In this document: in pieces, positions 38,472 through 46,002 of the stretch
Layout: the number at the start of each line of letters is the position of its first letter
Numbering within the stretch: position 1 is the stretch's first letter
From: Skermanella pratensis
GTDB taxonomy: Bacteria; Pseudomonadota; Alphaproteobacteria; Azospirillales; Azospirillaceae
NCBI RefSeq assembly: GCF_008843145.1
Contig: NZ_CP030265.1
Span: 2,218,001-2,282,000 of the forward strand
DNA: 64,000 nt
Direction: 5' to 3'
The notes under the pieces: model-generated
Told to the model about the DNA's origin: nothing
What the model saw: the letters and a program-made list of their open reading frames with translations, nothing else
Databases searched by the model: none
Program-made: the position numbers and the translations under genes

Positions 38472-39587
38472 ATGTCCATGGGTCAGCAGTCTTACGGCCC
38501 CCCCGCATCAGCGTCAATCGAGAATGCGCCGTTCGCGGCGCCCGAGAATGCGCCGGTTGCGGCGTCCGAGAATGCGCCGGTTGCGGCGCGGGTCCGCGAC
38601 CATGGCGGCGGCCTTGCCCGGGCCGAGGCCCGATTCGGCCACCCGGCTGAGGGGTGGGTGGACCTGTCCACCGGCATCAATCCCTGGCCCATCCGGGTCC
38701 CCGCGCCGAGTCCCGACGCTTGGACCCGCCTGCCGGACCGGGACGCGCTCGACCGGCTCCTCGCCGCCGCCGGGCGCTATTTCGGCGCGAACCCCGCCGC
38801 CATCGTGGCTGCGCCCGGGTCCCAGGCGCTGATCCAGGCGGTGCCCCGGCTTGTGCCGCGGGGCAGGGCGGCGATCCTGGGCTTCACCTATGCCGAGCAC
38901 GCCCGCTGCTGGAGCCTCGCCGGCCACGAGGTCGCGATAAGCGAAACGCTCGACGAGGCATCGGACGCCGCCTGCGTCATAGTGACCAACCCCAACAATC
39001 CGGACGGCCGGCAGGTCGACCCGGACCGGCTCCTGGCGCTCGCCGGGCGGCAGGCCGCGCGGGGCGGGTTGCTCCTGGTGGACGAGGCTTTCGCCGACAT
39101 GGCCCCGGCGATCAGCGTCGCCTCTGCCGCCGGCCGGCCCGGCCTCTGCGTGCTGCGCTCCTTCGGCAAGTTCTTCGGGCTCGCCGGGCTCCGCCTCGGC
39201 TTCGCGCTCGGACCCTCCGGCCTGGTGTTGGCGCTGGAGGATCACCTGGGACCCTGGGCGGTTGGAGGGCCGGCGCTGGAGGTGGGCGCCGCGGCGATGG
39301 CCGACCGGGACTGGATCGAGGAAACCCGCGGCAGCCTCGCCTCGGCCGCGCGCGACCTCGACGGATTGCTGCGGGCGCATGGGCTGGAAGTCGTCGGGGG
39401 GACCGATCTCTACCGCCTGACCCGCACCGCCCATGCCGCCGCCCTGTTCGAGCATCTTGGCCGGTCCGGCATCCTGGTCCGCCCGTTCGAGGCGCGGCCG
39501 GACTGGCTGAGGTTCGGCCTGCCGCCCGATGCCGCGGCAGCGGCGCGCTTGCGCGACGCCCTCGGCTCGTTCATCTTCCCGGCATGA
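38472..39587 (+). CDS. cobC: CobC, threonine-phosphate decarboxylase-like aminotransferase with repeat-built N-terminus
   Basis: PLP enzyme of aminotransferase fold I that makes (R)-1-amino-2-propanol phosphate for the CobD step. 371 aa. Conserved parts are DHGGGLARAEARFG, WVDLSTGINPWP, GSQALIQAVPRL, VTNPNNPDGR, VDEAFADM, and the PLP Lys in SFGKFFGLAGLRLGF. ATG 38472 follows AAAGGAACC. About 38 residues precede the usual start of the family and include three 8-residue repeats of the type ENAPVAAx. The gene lies on the opposite strand to riboswitch 2, only about 12 bp from its 5' end. Confidence 0.95.
   Translation: MSMGQQSYGPPASASIENAPFAAPENAPVAASENAPVAARVRDHGGGLARAEARFGHPAEGWVDLSTGINPWPIRVPAPSPDAWTRLPDRDALDRLLAAAGRYFGANPAAIVAAPGSQALIQAVPRLVPRGRAAILGFTYAEHARCWSLAGHEVAISETLDEASDAACVIVTNPNNPDGRQVDPDRLLALAGRQAARGGLLLVDEAFADMAPAISVASAAGRPGLCVLRSFGKFFGLAGLRLGFALGPSGLVLALEDHLGPWAVGGPALEVGAAAMADRDWIEETRGSLASAARDLDGLLRAHGLEVVGGTDLYRLTRTAHAAALFEHLGRSGILVRPFEARPDWLRFGLPPDAAAAARLRDALGSFIFPA
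38520..38588 (+). repeat. Three tandem 24-bp repeats inside the cobC 5' end
   Basis: The unit GAGAATGCGCCGGTTGCGGC plus four bases occurs at 38520-38543, 38544-38567 and 38568-38588 (last copy 21 bp). Copies differ at only a few bases and each adds eight residues to CobC. The position is also where the promoter of the divergent riboswitch 2/cbiX transcript would be expected. Confidence 0.95.
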
Positions 39588-40225
39588 AGAAAGTCCCGAC
39601 TTTCGATGTGGGTTTTCAGGAGCGGCTGGAAGATCTGTTCCGCTGGCGCCGCGACGTGCGCCGCTTCCGGACCGACCCGGTCGACGACGAACTGATCGAG
39701 CGGCTGGTCCAGGTCGCGGCCTTGGCGCCGTCGGTCGGCTACAGCAGGCCGTGGCGATTCGTCCGGGTCGACGATCCCGGGCGCCGTGCCGCCGTCCGTG
39801 GGGTTTTCGAACGCTGCAACGCCGAGGCGCTGTGCGGCTACACGGGCGAACGCGCCCGGCTCTATGCCACGCTCAAGCTGGCCGGGCTGAACGACGCGCC
39901 GGTGCAGATCGCCGTCTTCAACGACGACGAGACCGCGCGCGGCCACGGCCTCGGCCGGCGCACCATGCCGGAAATGCTCCGCTACTCCACCGTCACCGCC
40001 GTCTATACCTTCTGGCTGGCGGCGCGGGCTCATGGGATCGGCGCGGGCTGGGTATCCATCCTCCATCCGGAAACCGTCCGGCACGCGCTCGATGTGCCGC
40101 CTGCCTGGTCGCTCGTGGCCTATCTGTGCGTCGGCCTGCCGGTCGAGGAGCACATCGATCCCGAACTGGAGCGTGCAGGGTGGGAGGCCCCCGAAGAGGC
40201 GGCATCGGTCCTGCTGCGCCGCTGA
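39584..40225 (+). CDS. bluB: 5,6-dimethylbenzimidazole synthase BluB
   Basis: Flavin-destroying nitroreductase-fold enzyme that turns reduced FMN and oxygen into the lower ligand of B12. 213 aa. Seen are RWRRDVRRFRTDPVDD, LAPSVGYSRPWRFV, AVFNDDETARGHGLGRRTMPEML and GIGAGWVSILHP, all specific to BluB. The start overlaps the cobC stop as ATGA. Because it requires oxygen, it shows that B12 is completed aerobically in this organism. Confidence 0.96.
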   Translation: MKKVPTFDVGFQERLEDLFRWRRDVRRFRTDPVDDELIERLVQVAALAPSVGYSRPWRFVRVDDPGRRAAVRGVFERCNAEALCGYTGERARLYATLKLAGLNDAPVQIAVFNDDETARGHGLGRRTMPEMLRYSTVTAVYTFWLAARAHGIGAGWVSILHPETVRHALDVPPAWSLVAYLCVGLPVEEHIDPELERAGWEAPEEAASVLLRR

Positions 40226-40297
40226 CACTGGCGGACGGTGATCGGCGCGTGAAACACGGAAGCTTGACGGACAAACGCTTTGCCCTCTAGCTTCATC

Positions 40298-40535
40298 CCC
40301 GGTGACAGGTTCCCCCGAGCGAGAGTCGAGGGGGATTAATAGGGAACACGGTGCGGCGGACCCCCCAGGGGACCTAATCCGTGGCTGCCCCCGCAACTGT
40401 AAGCAGCGAGTCTGCGCCGGCATCAAGCCACTGGCCCCGCAATGGGCCGGGAAGGCATCGGCGTCCGACCGGGACCTGCGAGCCAGGAGACCTGCCGTCA
40501 CCGGAAGAGCCGTATGTCCGGGCGGGGTGCACCGG
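40298..40535 (+). ncRNA. Cobalamin riboswitch 3, upstream of cbiMNQO
   Basis: GGTTCCCCC at the 5' end, GGGAACACGGTGCGG, CCGTGGCTGCCCCCGCAACTG, CCACTGGCCCCGC...GGGAAGG and the B12 box GCGAGCCAGGAGACCTGCCG near 40480-40498. The following hairpin CCGGGCGGGGTGCACCGG (40518-40535) is the same as in the other two riboswitches, and its loop GCGGGG is complementary to CCCCGC at about 40435-40441. Repression of cobalt uptake by B12 is expected. Confidence 0.95.
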
Positions 40536-40599
40536 GAGGAAGGCCAGCCAAGTCGGCGGCATCCTTGTCGCCGTGCTCAGTGGGCGCTTCATCCATGCA

Positions 40600-40622
40600 C
40601 CTCCTTTTGTCGAAAAAGGGGG
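40600..40622 (+). promoter_or_regulatory. Hairpin masking the cbiM ribosome binding site
   Basis: CCTCCTTTT (40600-40608) can pair with AAAAGGGGG (40614-40622) over 9 bp with one G-U pair, around a 5-base loop GTCGA. The right arm contains the AAGGGGG that serves as ribosome binding site for ATG 40634. It lies about 65 nt after the riboswitch hairpin. Confidence 0.6.
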
Positions 40623-40633
40623 TTATCTGTTCA

Positions 40634-41305
40634 ATGCATATCATGGAAGGCTACTTGCCGCCTCTCCATGCCGCGGCCTGGATGGTGGCCGCGGCGCCTT
40701 TCGTCGTCGCCGGCGTCCGCCGGATCAGGCGCGTGGTCGATGACCATCCCGAAACGAAGCTTCTGCTCGCCGCATCCGGCGCCTTCGCCTTCGTGCTGTC
40801 GGCGCTGAAGATCCCGTCGGTGACGGGAAGCTGCTCGCACCCGACCGGCGTCGGCCTGGGCGCCGTCCTGTTCGGGCCGAACGCCATGGCGGTGCTGGGC
40901 ACCATCGTCCTGATGTTCCAGGCCCTGCTGCTGGCCCATGGCGGGCTGACCACGCTGGGCGCCAACGTCTTCTCCATGGCCGTCGTCGGTCCCTGGGTCG
41001 CCTATGGCGTCTGGCGTCTGGCCGCCGGCCTGGGCAGGAGCTTCGCGGTCTTCCTGGCCGCGGCGCTCGGCAACCTGGCGACCTATTGCACGACCTCGGT
41101 CCAGCTGGCCCTGGCCTTTCCCGACCCGCTGACCGGCTTCGGGGGGGCGCTGGTCAAGTTCCTGTCGATATTCGCGATCACCCAGGTGCCGCTCGCGGTG
41201 GTGGAGGGGATCCTGACGGTCGTAGTCGTCAATCTGCTGGTGCAGTATAGCCGCGACGAGCTGTCGGCGCTGGCGTTCGGAACCAAGGTGATGGGGGCGA
41301 AATGA
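40634..41305 (+). CDS. cbiM: Cobalt ECF transporter substrate-capture subunit CbiM
   Basis: 223-aa membrane protein, the metal-binding component of the CbiMNQO cobalt importer. [14 protein letters not shown] at the N-terminus includes the conserved His2 whose backbone and side chain ligate the metal. Further on are [20 protein letters not shown] and [18 protein letters not shown], then five or six hydrophobic helices. In-frame ATG 40595 is possible but would move the essential MH terminus inward, so 40634 is preferred. The frame is downstream of riboswitch 3 and a masking hairpin. Confidence 0.96.
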   Translation: MHIMEGYLPPLHAAAWMVAAAPFVVAGVRRIRRVVDDHPETKLLLAASGAFAFVLSALKIPSVTGSCSHPTGVGLGAVLFGPNAMAVLGTIVLMFQALLLAHGGLTTLGANVFSMAVVGPWVAYGVWRLAAGLGRSFAVFLAAALGNLATYCTTSVQLALAFPDPLTGFGGALVKFLSIFAITQVPLAVVEGILTVVVVNLLVQYSRDELSALAFGTKVMGAK

Positions 41306-41607
41306 GGGGGCGCAACGCAATTCTTCTCCTGGTGGCCGCCGCCATCGTGGTCCTGCCGCTGCTGGTCGTCGGCAATGCCGAGTTCTCCGGCGCCGATGGG
41401 CAGGCGCAGGACCTGATCGACCGGGCCGGATACCAGCCCTGGTTCGAGCCCCTGTGGGAACCGCCCAGCGGCGAAATCGAGAGCCTGCTGTTCTCGCTGC
41501 AGGCGGCACTCGGCGCCGGGCTGCTCGGTTACTATGTCGGCCTCCGGCGAGGACGGCGGGAAGGCGGACCGGACGATCGGCGGACGGAGCTTCATGCTGG
41601 CGATTGA
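41302..41607 (+). CDS. cbiN: Cobalt ECF transporter accessory subunit CbiN
   Basis: 101 aa with two membrane segments ([17 protein letters not shown] at the start; [19 protein letters not shown] near residue 75) separated by a periplasmic loop. The loop contains the CbiN signature [14 protein letters not shown] and [22 protein letters not shown]. CbiN is needed for metal loading of CbiM. It starts as ATGA over the cbiM stop and overlaps cbiQ by 14 bp. Confidence 0.95.
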   Translation: MRGRNAILLLVAAAIVVLPLLVVGNAEFSGADGQAQDLIDRAGYQPWFEPLWEPPSGEIESLLFSLQAALGAGLLGYYVGLRRGRREGGPDDRRTELHAGD

Positions 41608-42343
41608 CCGCCACGCCTGGACCAACCGCTGGCACGACCTCCATCCGCTGGAAAAGCTGCTGCCCGCGCTCGGCATGCTGCTGGTGACCCTGGTCCTGCC
41701 GCCCTGGCCCACGGCACCGCTGTCGATCGCCGCCATGCTGGCACTGACCATCCTGGGAGCGGGCGTGCCGGTCGGGGCCGTGCTCGGCACGCTCGCGATC
41801 CCGCTCGGATTCCTGCTGACCGGCGCGCCGGTGCTGGCGCTGGCGGTCGATGTTTCCGACGGCCTGCATGTCGGGCTGGCGCCCGGCGGGCTGGAGGCGG
41901 CGGCTGCCGTGACCTTGCGGTCGCTTGCCGCGACTTCCTGCCTCGTCTTCCTGATCCTGACCACGCCCGTCGCCGACCTGATGCCGCTGCTGGGGCGGCT
42001 TGGCGTGCCGCGGCTGGTGCGTGACCTGATCCTGCTGACATACCGGCTGATCTTCGTCTTCCTGGACTGTGCCGCCACCGGCCGGCAGGCCCAGGTCGGC
42101 CGCCTCGGCTACGATGGTCCCCGGCGCAGCCTGCGCTCGGCCGGCTGGCTGGCGGGGAGCCTGTTCCAGCGCTCCCTCGCCCGCGGCCGGCGGCTGGAGA
42201 TCGGGATGGCGGCGCGCGGTCTTGGCGGCGACCTGCCGCAGCCGGCCGACGACCGTGCGCTCTCGGCTTGGCGCCTGCTGGCGGGAGCGGCGCTGCCGCT
42301 CGGCATCGCGTCGGCGGCGCTCCTGGTGCGGCGGGGCGGATGA
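41594..42343 (+). CDS. cbiQ: Cobalt ECF transporter transmembrane subunit CbiQ
   Basis: 249-aa membrane coupling protein. ATG 41594 follows GGAG and gives [21 protein letters not shown], a typical CbiQ start. Hydrophobic helices follow (LPALGMLLVTLVLP, AVLGTLAIPLGFLL). The ATPase-coupling Ala-Arg-Gly motifs are seen in RSLARGRRLEIGMAARGLGG. An upstream in-frame start lies deep inside cbiN and is less likely. Confidence 0.95.
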   Translation: MLAIDRHAWTNRWHDLHPLEKLLPALGMLLVTLVLPPWPTAPLSIAAMLALTILGAGVPVGAVLGTLAIPLGFLLTGAPVLALAVDVSDGLHVGLAPGGLEAAAAVTLRSLAATSCLVFLILTTPVADLMPLLGRLGVPRLVRDLILLTYRLIFVFLDCAATGRQAQVGRLGYDGPRRSLRSAGWLAGSLFQRSLARGRRLEIGMAARGLGGDLPQPADDRALSAWRLLAGAALPLGIASAALLVRRGG

Positions 42344-43149
42344 TGCTGGAGGCGCAGGCGCTCCGCTACGACTATGCCGGCGGCATCGAGGCGCTGCGCG
42401 GCCTCGACCTCGCCGTCGGGCGGGGGCGCAGGCTGGCCCTGCTCGGGCCGAACGGCTGCGGCAAGACGACCCTGTTCCTGCACCTGAACGGCACCCTGAA
42501 GCCGCGCGGCGGGCGCGTGATGCGCGACGGATCGCCGGCGGGATACGACCGCCGTGCCCTCCGCGACTGGCGCAACCGGGTGGCCCTGGTGCTCCAGGAT
42601 CCGGACGACCAGATCTTCGCCGCGACGGTCGCCCGCGACGTCGCTTTCGGGCCGCTCAACCTGGACCTTCCCGAAGCCGAGGTGCGCCGGCGGGTCACCG
42701 CCGCCCTGGCCGATCTCGGCATCGGGGATCTGGCCGACCGCCCGACCCATATGCTCAGCTTCGGCCAGAAGCGGCGCGTCGCCATCGCGGGCGCCCTGGC
42801 GATGCGGCCGGAGGTGCTTCTGCTGGACGAACCCACCGCCGGGCTGGACGCCGATGGCGTCATTCGCCTCATGGCGGTCCTGGACGGCCTTGCCGCGCAG
42901 GGAATGACGCTGGTCTTATCCACCCACGACGTCGACCTCGCCTATGCCTGGGCGGACGACATCGCGATCCTGTTCGAGGGCAGGACGCTGATCCAGGGAA
43001 CGGCGCCCGACGTGCTGGGAGACGCCGAGGCGCTCGCCCGGGCGCGGCTGCGGCCACCCCTGCTGCTGGAACTGGCGAGGGCGATGAAGCTGCCCCGGCC
43101 ATGGCCCCGGACACGGGAGGCCATGCTTGGATCCTGTGCCGGCGGGTGA
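42340..43149 (+). CDS. cbiO: Cobalt ECF transporter ATPase CbiO
   Basis: 269-aa ABC ATPase. Walker A is GPNGCGKTT, the Q-loop is VLQDPDDQIF, and the signature is LSFGQKRRVAIA, the normal CbiO variant of LSGGQ. Walker B is LLLDEPTAGLD and the switch His is in STHDVD. It powers the CbiMNQ complex. Its start overlaps the cbiQ stop as ATGA. Length is typical. Confidence 0.96.
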   Translation: MMLEAQALRYDYAGGIEALRGLDLAVGRGRRLALLGPNGCGKTTLFLHLNGTLKPRGGRVMRDGSPAGYDRRALRDWRNRVALVLQDPDDQIFAATVARDVAFGPLNLDLPEAEVRRRVTAALADLGIGDLADRPTHMLSFGQKRRVAIAGALAMRPEVLLLDEPTAGLDADGVIRLMAVLDGLAAQGMTLVLSTHDVDLAYAWADDIAILFEGRTLIQGTAPDVLGDAEALARARLRPPLLLELARAMKLPRPWPRTREAMLGSCAGG

Positions 43150-43176
43150 GCCGCCCGCCTTGAATCTCGTCCGGGC

Positions 43177-43404
43177 ATGACAACTTCTCACCCCATGAGC
43201 GATATTTCCCAGAAGTCCCGCCGGTTGCCGGCCTGCCCGATCTGCGGGCGGCCAGCCGATCCACAGTATAAGCCGTTCTGCACGTCCCGGTGCGCCGACG
43301 TGGACCTGAACCGTTGGTTGGGCGGGGTCTATCGCGTCGAGGCCAACGACCCGGAAGCGGAGATCGAGACCGACTTCGACGCCGATCCGGAAAGGCTCCA
43401 CTGA
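43177..43404 (+). CDS. yacG: DNA gyrase inhibitor YacG, zinc protein
   Basis: 75 aa. Zinc-binding Cys pairs CPICGRP and FCTSRCADVD match the YacG C-x2-C-x15-C-x3-C pattern, followed by the typical LNRWLGGVYRVE. The start may be ATG 43177 or ATG 43195; neither has a strong ribosome binding site. In many alphaproteobacteria yacG follows rng in an infA-maf-rng-yacG string. Here it is about 7 kb from rng and on the opposite strand, 27 bp after cbiO. Confidence 0.92.
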   Translation: MTTSHPMSDISQKSRRLPACPICGRPADPQYKPFCTSRCADVDLNRWLGGVYRVEANDPEAEIETDFDADPERLH

Positions 43405-43484
43405 CGGGTTCGGCCGCGGCTTCGCCGGCGCCGGGCCGGAGTTCCTGGAGACGGCGCCCGGTGCTCCCGCTGTGACGACGGGCG

Positions 43485-44660
43485 TCAGCCGCGTGCGATC
43501 GAAATGCGGGGAGGCGCCAGGAAGCCGTCGAGCGCCAGGGCGATGCCGCCCATCGGGACGGCGTCCTCGCCCAGCGGCGAGATGCGCACGCTGACGCCGG
43601 CCGCCGCCGGACCGAGCGCGTGCTCGGAGATCGCTCGCTCCAGGCTGGGCACGATATGGGCGCCGACGACCGCCAGGTTGCCGCCGAGCACGATCAGCCC
43701 CGGATTGAGGATGTTCACGATGTTGGACAGAGCGAAGCCCAGGAGGTGGCCGGCTTCTTCCAGCAATGCCCGGACTTCCTCCCGTCCGGCCGCCGCCAGG
43801 TCGGCGACGGCGCGGATGTCGGCGGCGTCGATGCCCCGTTCCGCCAGGGTGCGCAGGATCGCGGCTTCCGACACATAGGTCTCCAGGCAACCACGCCGGC
43901 CGCAGCCGCATGGCCGGCCCTCCGGCGAAACCTTGGTATGTCCGATTTCTCCGGCGAAGCCGCCCGAACCGCGGTAGACGCGGCCGCCCAGCACCAGCGC
44001 GCCGCCGACGCCGGAATCACCGGTGAGGTAAACGTAATCGTCCGTCTTGCGGCAAAGGCCGAACAGCCGTTCGGCGATGGCCGCGGCCTTGGTGTCGTTA
44101 TCGACCTCGACCGGGCAGTGGAAGATCTCCTCCAGCATGGCGCGGATCGGCACGTCCCGCCAGCCGAGGTTGGGCGCCAGCACCAGGTTTCCGTCCCGGT
44201 CCATCAGCCCGGGTATGCCGGCGCCCAGTGCCCGGACCGATGACCAGGTTTCGCCGATCTCCGCGATTTCCCGGTCCACCGCCTCGCGCAGGGTGACCAG
44301 CGCCGCCTTCATGTCCAGGCTGCCCGGAAGCTGGCAGTGGCCGAGCACCTCGCCGGCGAGGGTGGTGGTGACGACCCGGATCGTGGCCGGCTCCAGCCGG
44401 ACGCCGACCAGTACGCCGGCGCTACGGGGGATCGACAGCGCGGTCTCCGGCCGGCCGACCCGGCGCGCCTTGCTTTGTTCCGAGCGCTCGACGAGCCGCA
44501 GGTCCTGCAACTGGGCGACGACGGTCGATACCGTCGCCTTGTCCAGGCCGGTGAGCTTTCCGAGATCCCGCTGCGAGCTTTCCGGATGCTCCCGCAGGGC
44601 GTGAAAGACGCGCGCCAGATTGATCTGGCGAATCAGTGCCGAGTTCACCCGGGCTGACAC
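43485..44660 (-). CDS. ROK-family repressor of the adjacent sugar operon (XylR-like)
   Basis: 391 aa from GTG 44660, with GCGAGGAG upstream. The N-terminal winged helix is QINLARVFHALREHPESSQRDLGKLTGLDKATVSTVV. The ROK domain has GAGIPGLMDRDGNL, LTGDSGVGGALVLGG, GFAGEIGHTKV, and a complete zinc motif CGCGRRGCLETY. Divergent arrangement with an operon containing xylose isomerase suggests it represses that operon until a sugar ligand binds. It is quite different from the zinc-less ROK protein at 3.4-4.6 kb. Confidence 0.93.
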   Translation of the reverse strand: MSARVNSALIRQINLARVFHALREHPESSQRDLGKLTGLDKATVSTVVAQLQDLRLVERSEQSKARRVGRPETALSIPRSAGVLVGVRLEPATIRVVTTTLAGEVLGHCQLPGSLDMKAALVTLREAVDREIAEIGETWSSVRALGAGIPGLMDRDGNLVLAPNLGWRDVPIRAMLEEIFHCPVEVDNDTKAAAIAERLFGLCRKTDDYVYLTGDSGVGGALVLGGRVYRGSGGFAGEIGHTKVSPEGRPCGCGRRGCLETYVSEAAILRTLAERGIDAADIRAVADLAAAGREEVRALLEEAGHLLGFALSNIVNILNPGLIVLGGNLAVVGAHIVPSLERAISEHALGPAAAGVSVRISPLGEDAVPMGGIALALDGFLAPPRISIARG

Positions 44661-44689
44661 GGCGATGTTCTCCTCGCCTGCTTGACCAT

Positions 44690-44704
44690 GCCTAAACTCT
44701 AGGC
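44690..44704. promoter_or_regulatory. Candidate operator GCCTA-N5-TAGGC between the ROK repressor and sugar operon
   Basis: A perfect inverted repeat, GCCTA AACTC TAGGC, lies 29 bp upstream of the ROK start in the 268-bp divergent region. The rest of that region is AT-richer around 44705-44745 and probably holds both promoters. The role as repressor site is inferred from position. Confidence 0.4.
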
Positions 44705-44928
44705 TACGCTTATTTTTGTTCGATGGTCTATCTAATTTGAGACCGAGCGCAAACAAGACGCCGCCCCATCGAACGGGAGGGAGGAACGTCAGTGCCGCGC
44801 ATAGAGCCGCGCCAGCAGAGCCATTCCCGCACCATTCCCTCCCCGCGTCCGTTTCTGATATGGCGGCACGGCGCCAAGCGGTCACGCTTCGCGGACAGTC
44901 CGCTCCATCCCCGGGAGGACCCGACCAG

Positions 44929-46002
44929 ATGAAGACGATCAAGGGACCGGCAATCTTTCTCGCCCAGTTCGCGGGAGACTCCGAACCGTTCAATACCCTC
45001 GAGGGCATGGCCGGCTGGGCGGCGCAGCATGGTTTCAAGGGCGTGCAGATCCCGTCCTGGGACGTTCGCCTGTTCGACCTCGCCAAGGCGGCGGAGAGCA
45101 AAGCCTATTGCGACGAGGTCAAGGGCATCCTGAACGAGGCGGGCGTCGAGCTGACCGAGCTGTCGACCCACCTCCAGGGCCAGCTGGTCGCCGTCCATCC
45201 CGCCTACGATCTGGCGTTCGACGGCTTCGCGGCCCCGGAAGTTCGCGGCAATCCCGCGGCGCGCCAGCAGTGGGCGGTCGAGCAGCTCCAGCTTGCGGCG
45301 AAAGCATCGCAAAATCTGGGGTTGACGGCACACGCCACGTTCTCCGGCGCGCTCGCCTGGCCCTATCTCTACCCCTGGCCGCAAAGGCCGGCGGGACTGG
45401 TCGAGACCGCGTTCGACGAACTGGCGAAGCGCTGGCTGCCGATCCTCAACGAGTTCGACCGGGCGGGCGTCGATCTCTGCTACGAGATCCATCCGGGCGA
45501 GGATCTGCACGACGGCGTGACGTTCGAGATGTTCCTGGAGAGGGTCGGCGGCCATCCCCGGTGCAACATCCTGTACGACCCCAGCCACTTCGTGCTCCAG
45601 CAGCTCGATTATCTCGGCTACATCGACGTCTACCACGAGCGTATCCGGATGTTCCACGCCAAGGACGCCGAGTTCAACCCGTCGCCGCGCCAGGGTGTCT
45701 ATGGCGGCTTCCAGGCCTGGATCGACCGCGCCGGGCGGTTCCGCTCGCTGGGGGATGGGCAGGTCGATTTCACCGGCATCTTCTCCAAGCTGACCCAGTA
45801 CGGGTTCGACGGCTGGGCCGTGCTGGAGTGGGAATGCTGCATGAAGCATCCGGAGCAGGGAGCCGCCGAGGGGGCGGCCTTCATCGAGGCGCATATCATC
45901 GAGGTGACCGAGCGCGCCTTCGACGACTTCGCCGAGGCCGGCACCGATGATGCCGCCAACCGCAGCATGCTCGGCCTCGACCGCGCGGGAGGACAGCCAT
46001 GA
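44929..46002 (+). CDS. Sugar phosphate isomerase/epimerase (xylose-isomerase-like TIM barrel)
   Basis: 357 aa, AP_endonuc_2/IolE-like fold. ATG 44929 follows GGGAGGACCC. Metal-ligand-type residues appear at HAKDAEF, CYEIHPGEDLHD and YDPSHF, with a closing VLEWECCMKHPEQGAAEG. The enzyme probably isomerises or epimerises a sugar or keto-inositol derivative in the cytoplasm; the substrate is not evident. It is the first gene of the operon and overlaps the next start by 4 bp. Confidence 0.9.
   Translation: MKTIKGPAIFLAQFAGDSEPFNTLEGMAGWAAQHGFKGVQIPSWDVRLFDLAKAAESKAYCDEVKGILNEAGVELTELSTHLQGQLVAVHPAYDLAFDGFAAPEVRGNPAARQQWAVEQLQLAAKASQNLGLTAHATFSGALAWPYLYPWPQRPAGLVETAFDELAKRWLPILNEFDRAGVDLCYEIHPGEDLHDGVTFEMFLERVGGHPRCNILYDPSHFVLQQLDYLGYIDVYHERIRMFHAKDAEFNPSPRQGVYGGFQAWIDRAGRFRSLGDGQVDFTGIFSKLTQYGFDGWAVLEWECCMKHPEQGAAEGAAFIEAHIIEVTERAFDDFAEAGTDDAANRSMLGLDRAGGQP

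Noticed and set aside
38520..38588. Possible CRISPR-like repeat array
   Set aside because: The 24-bp units are directly adjacent with no spacers, are in frame with CobC and keep codon structure.
40533..40560. A coding start after GGGAGGAAGG downstream of riboswitch 3
   Set aside because: No ATG, GTG or TTG lies at usable distance; the purine run is more likely part of the riboswitch platform.
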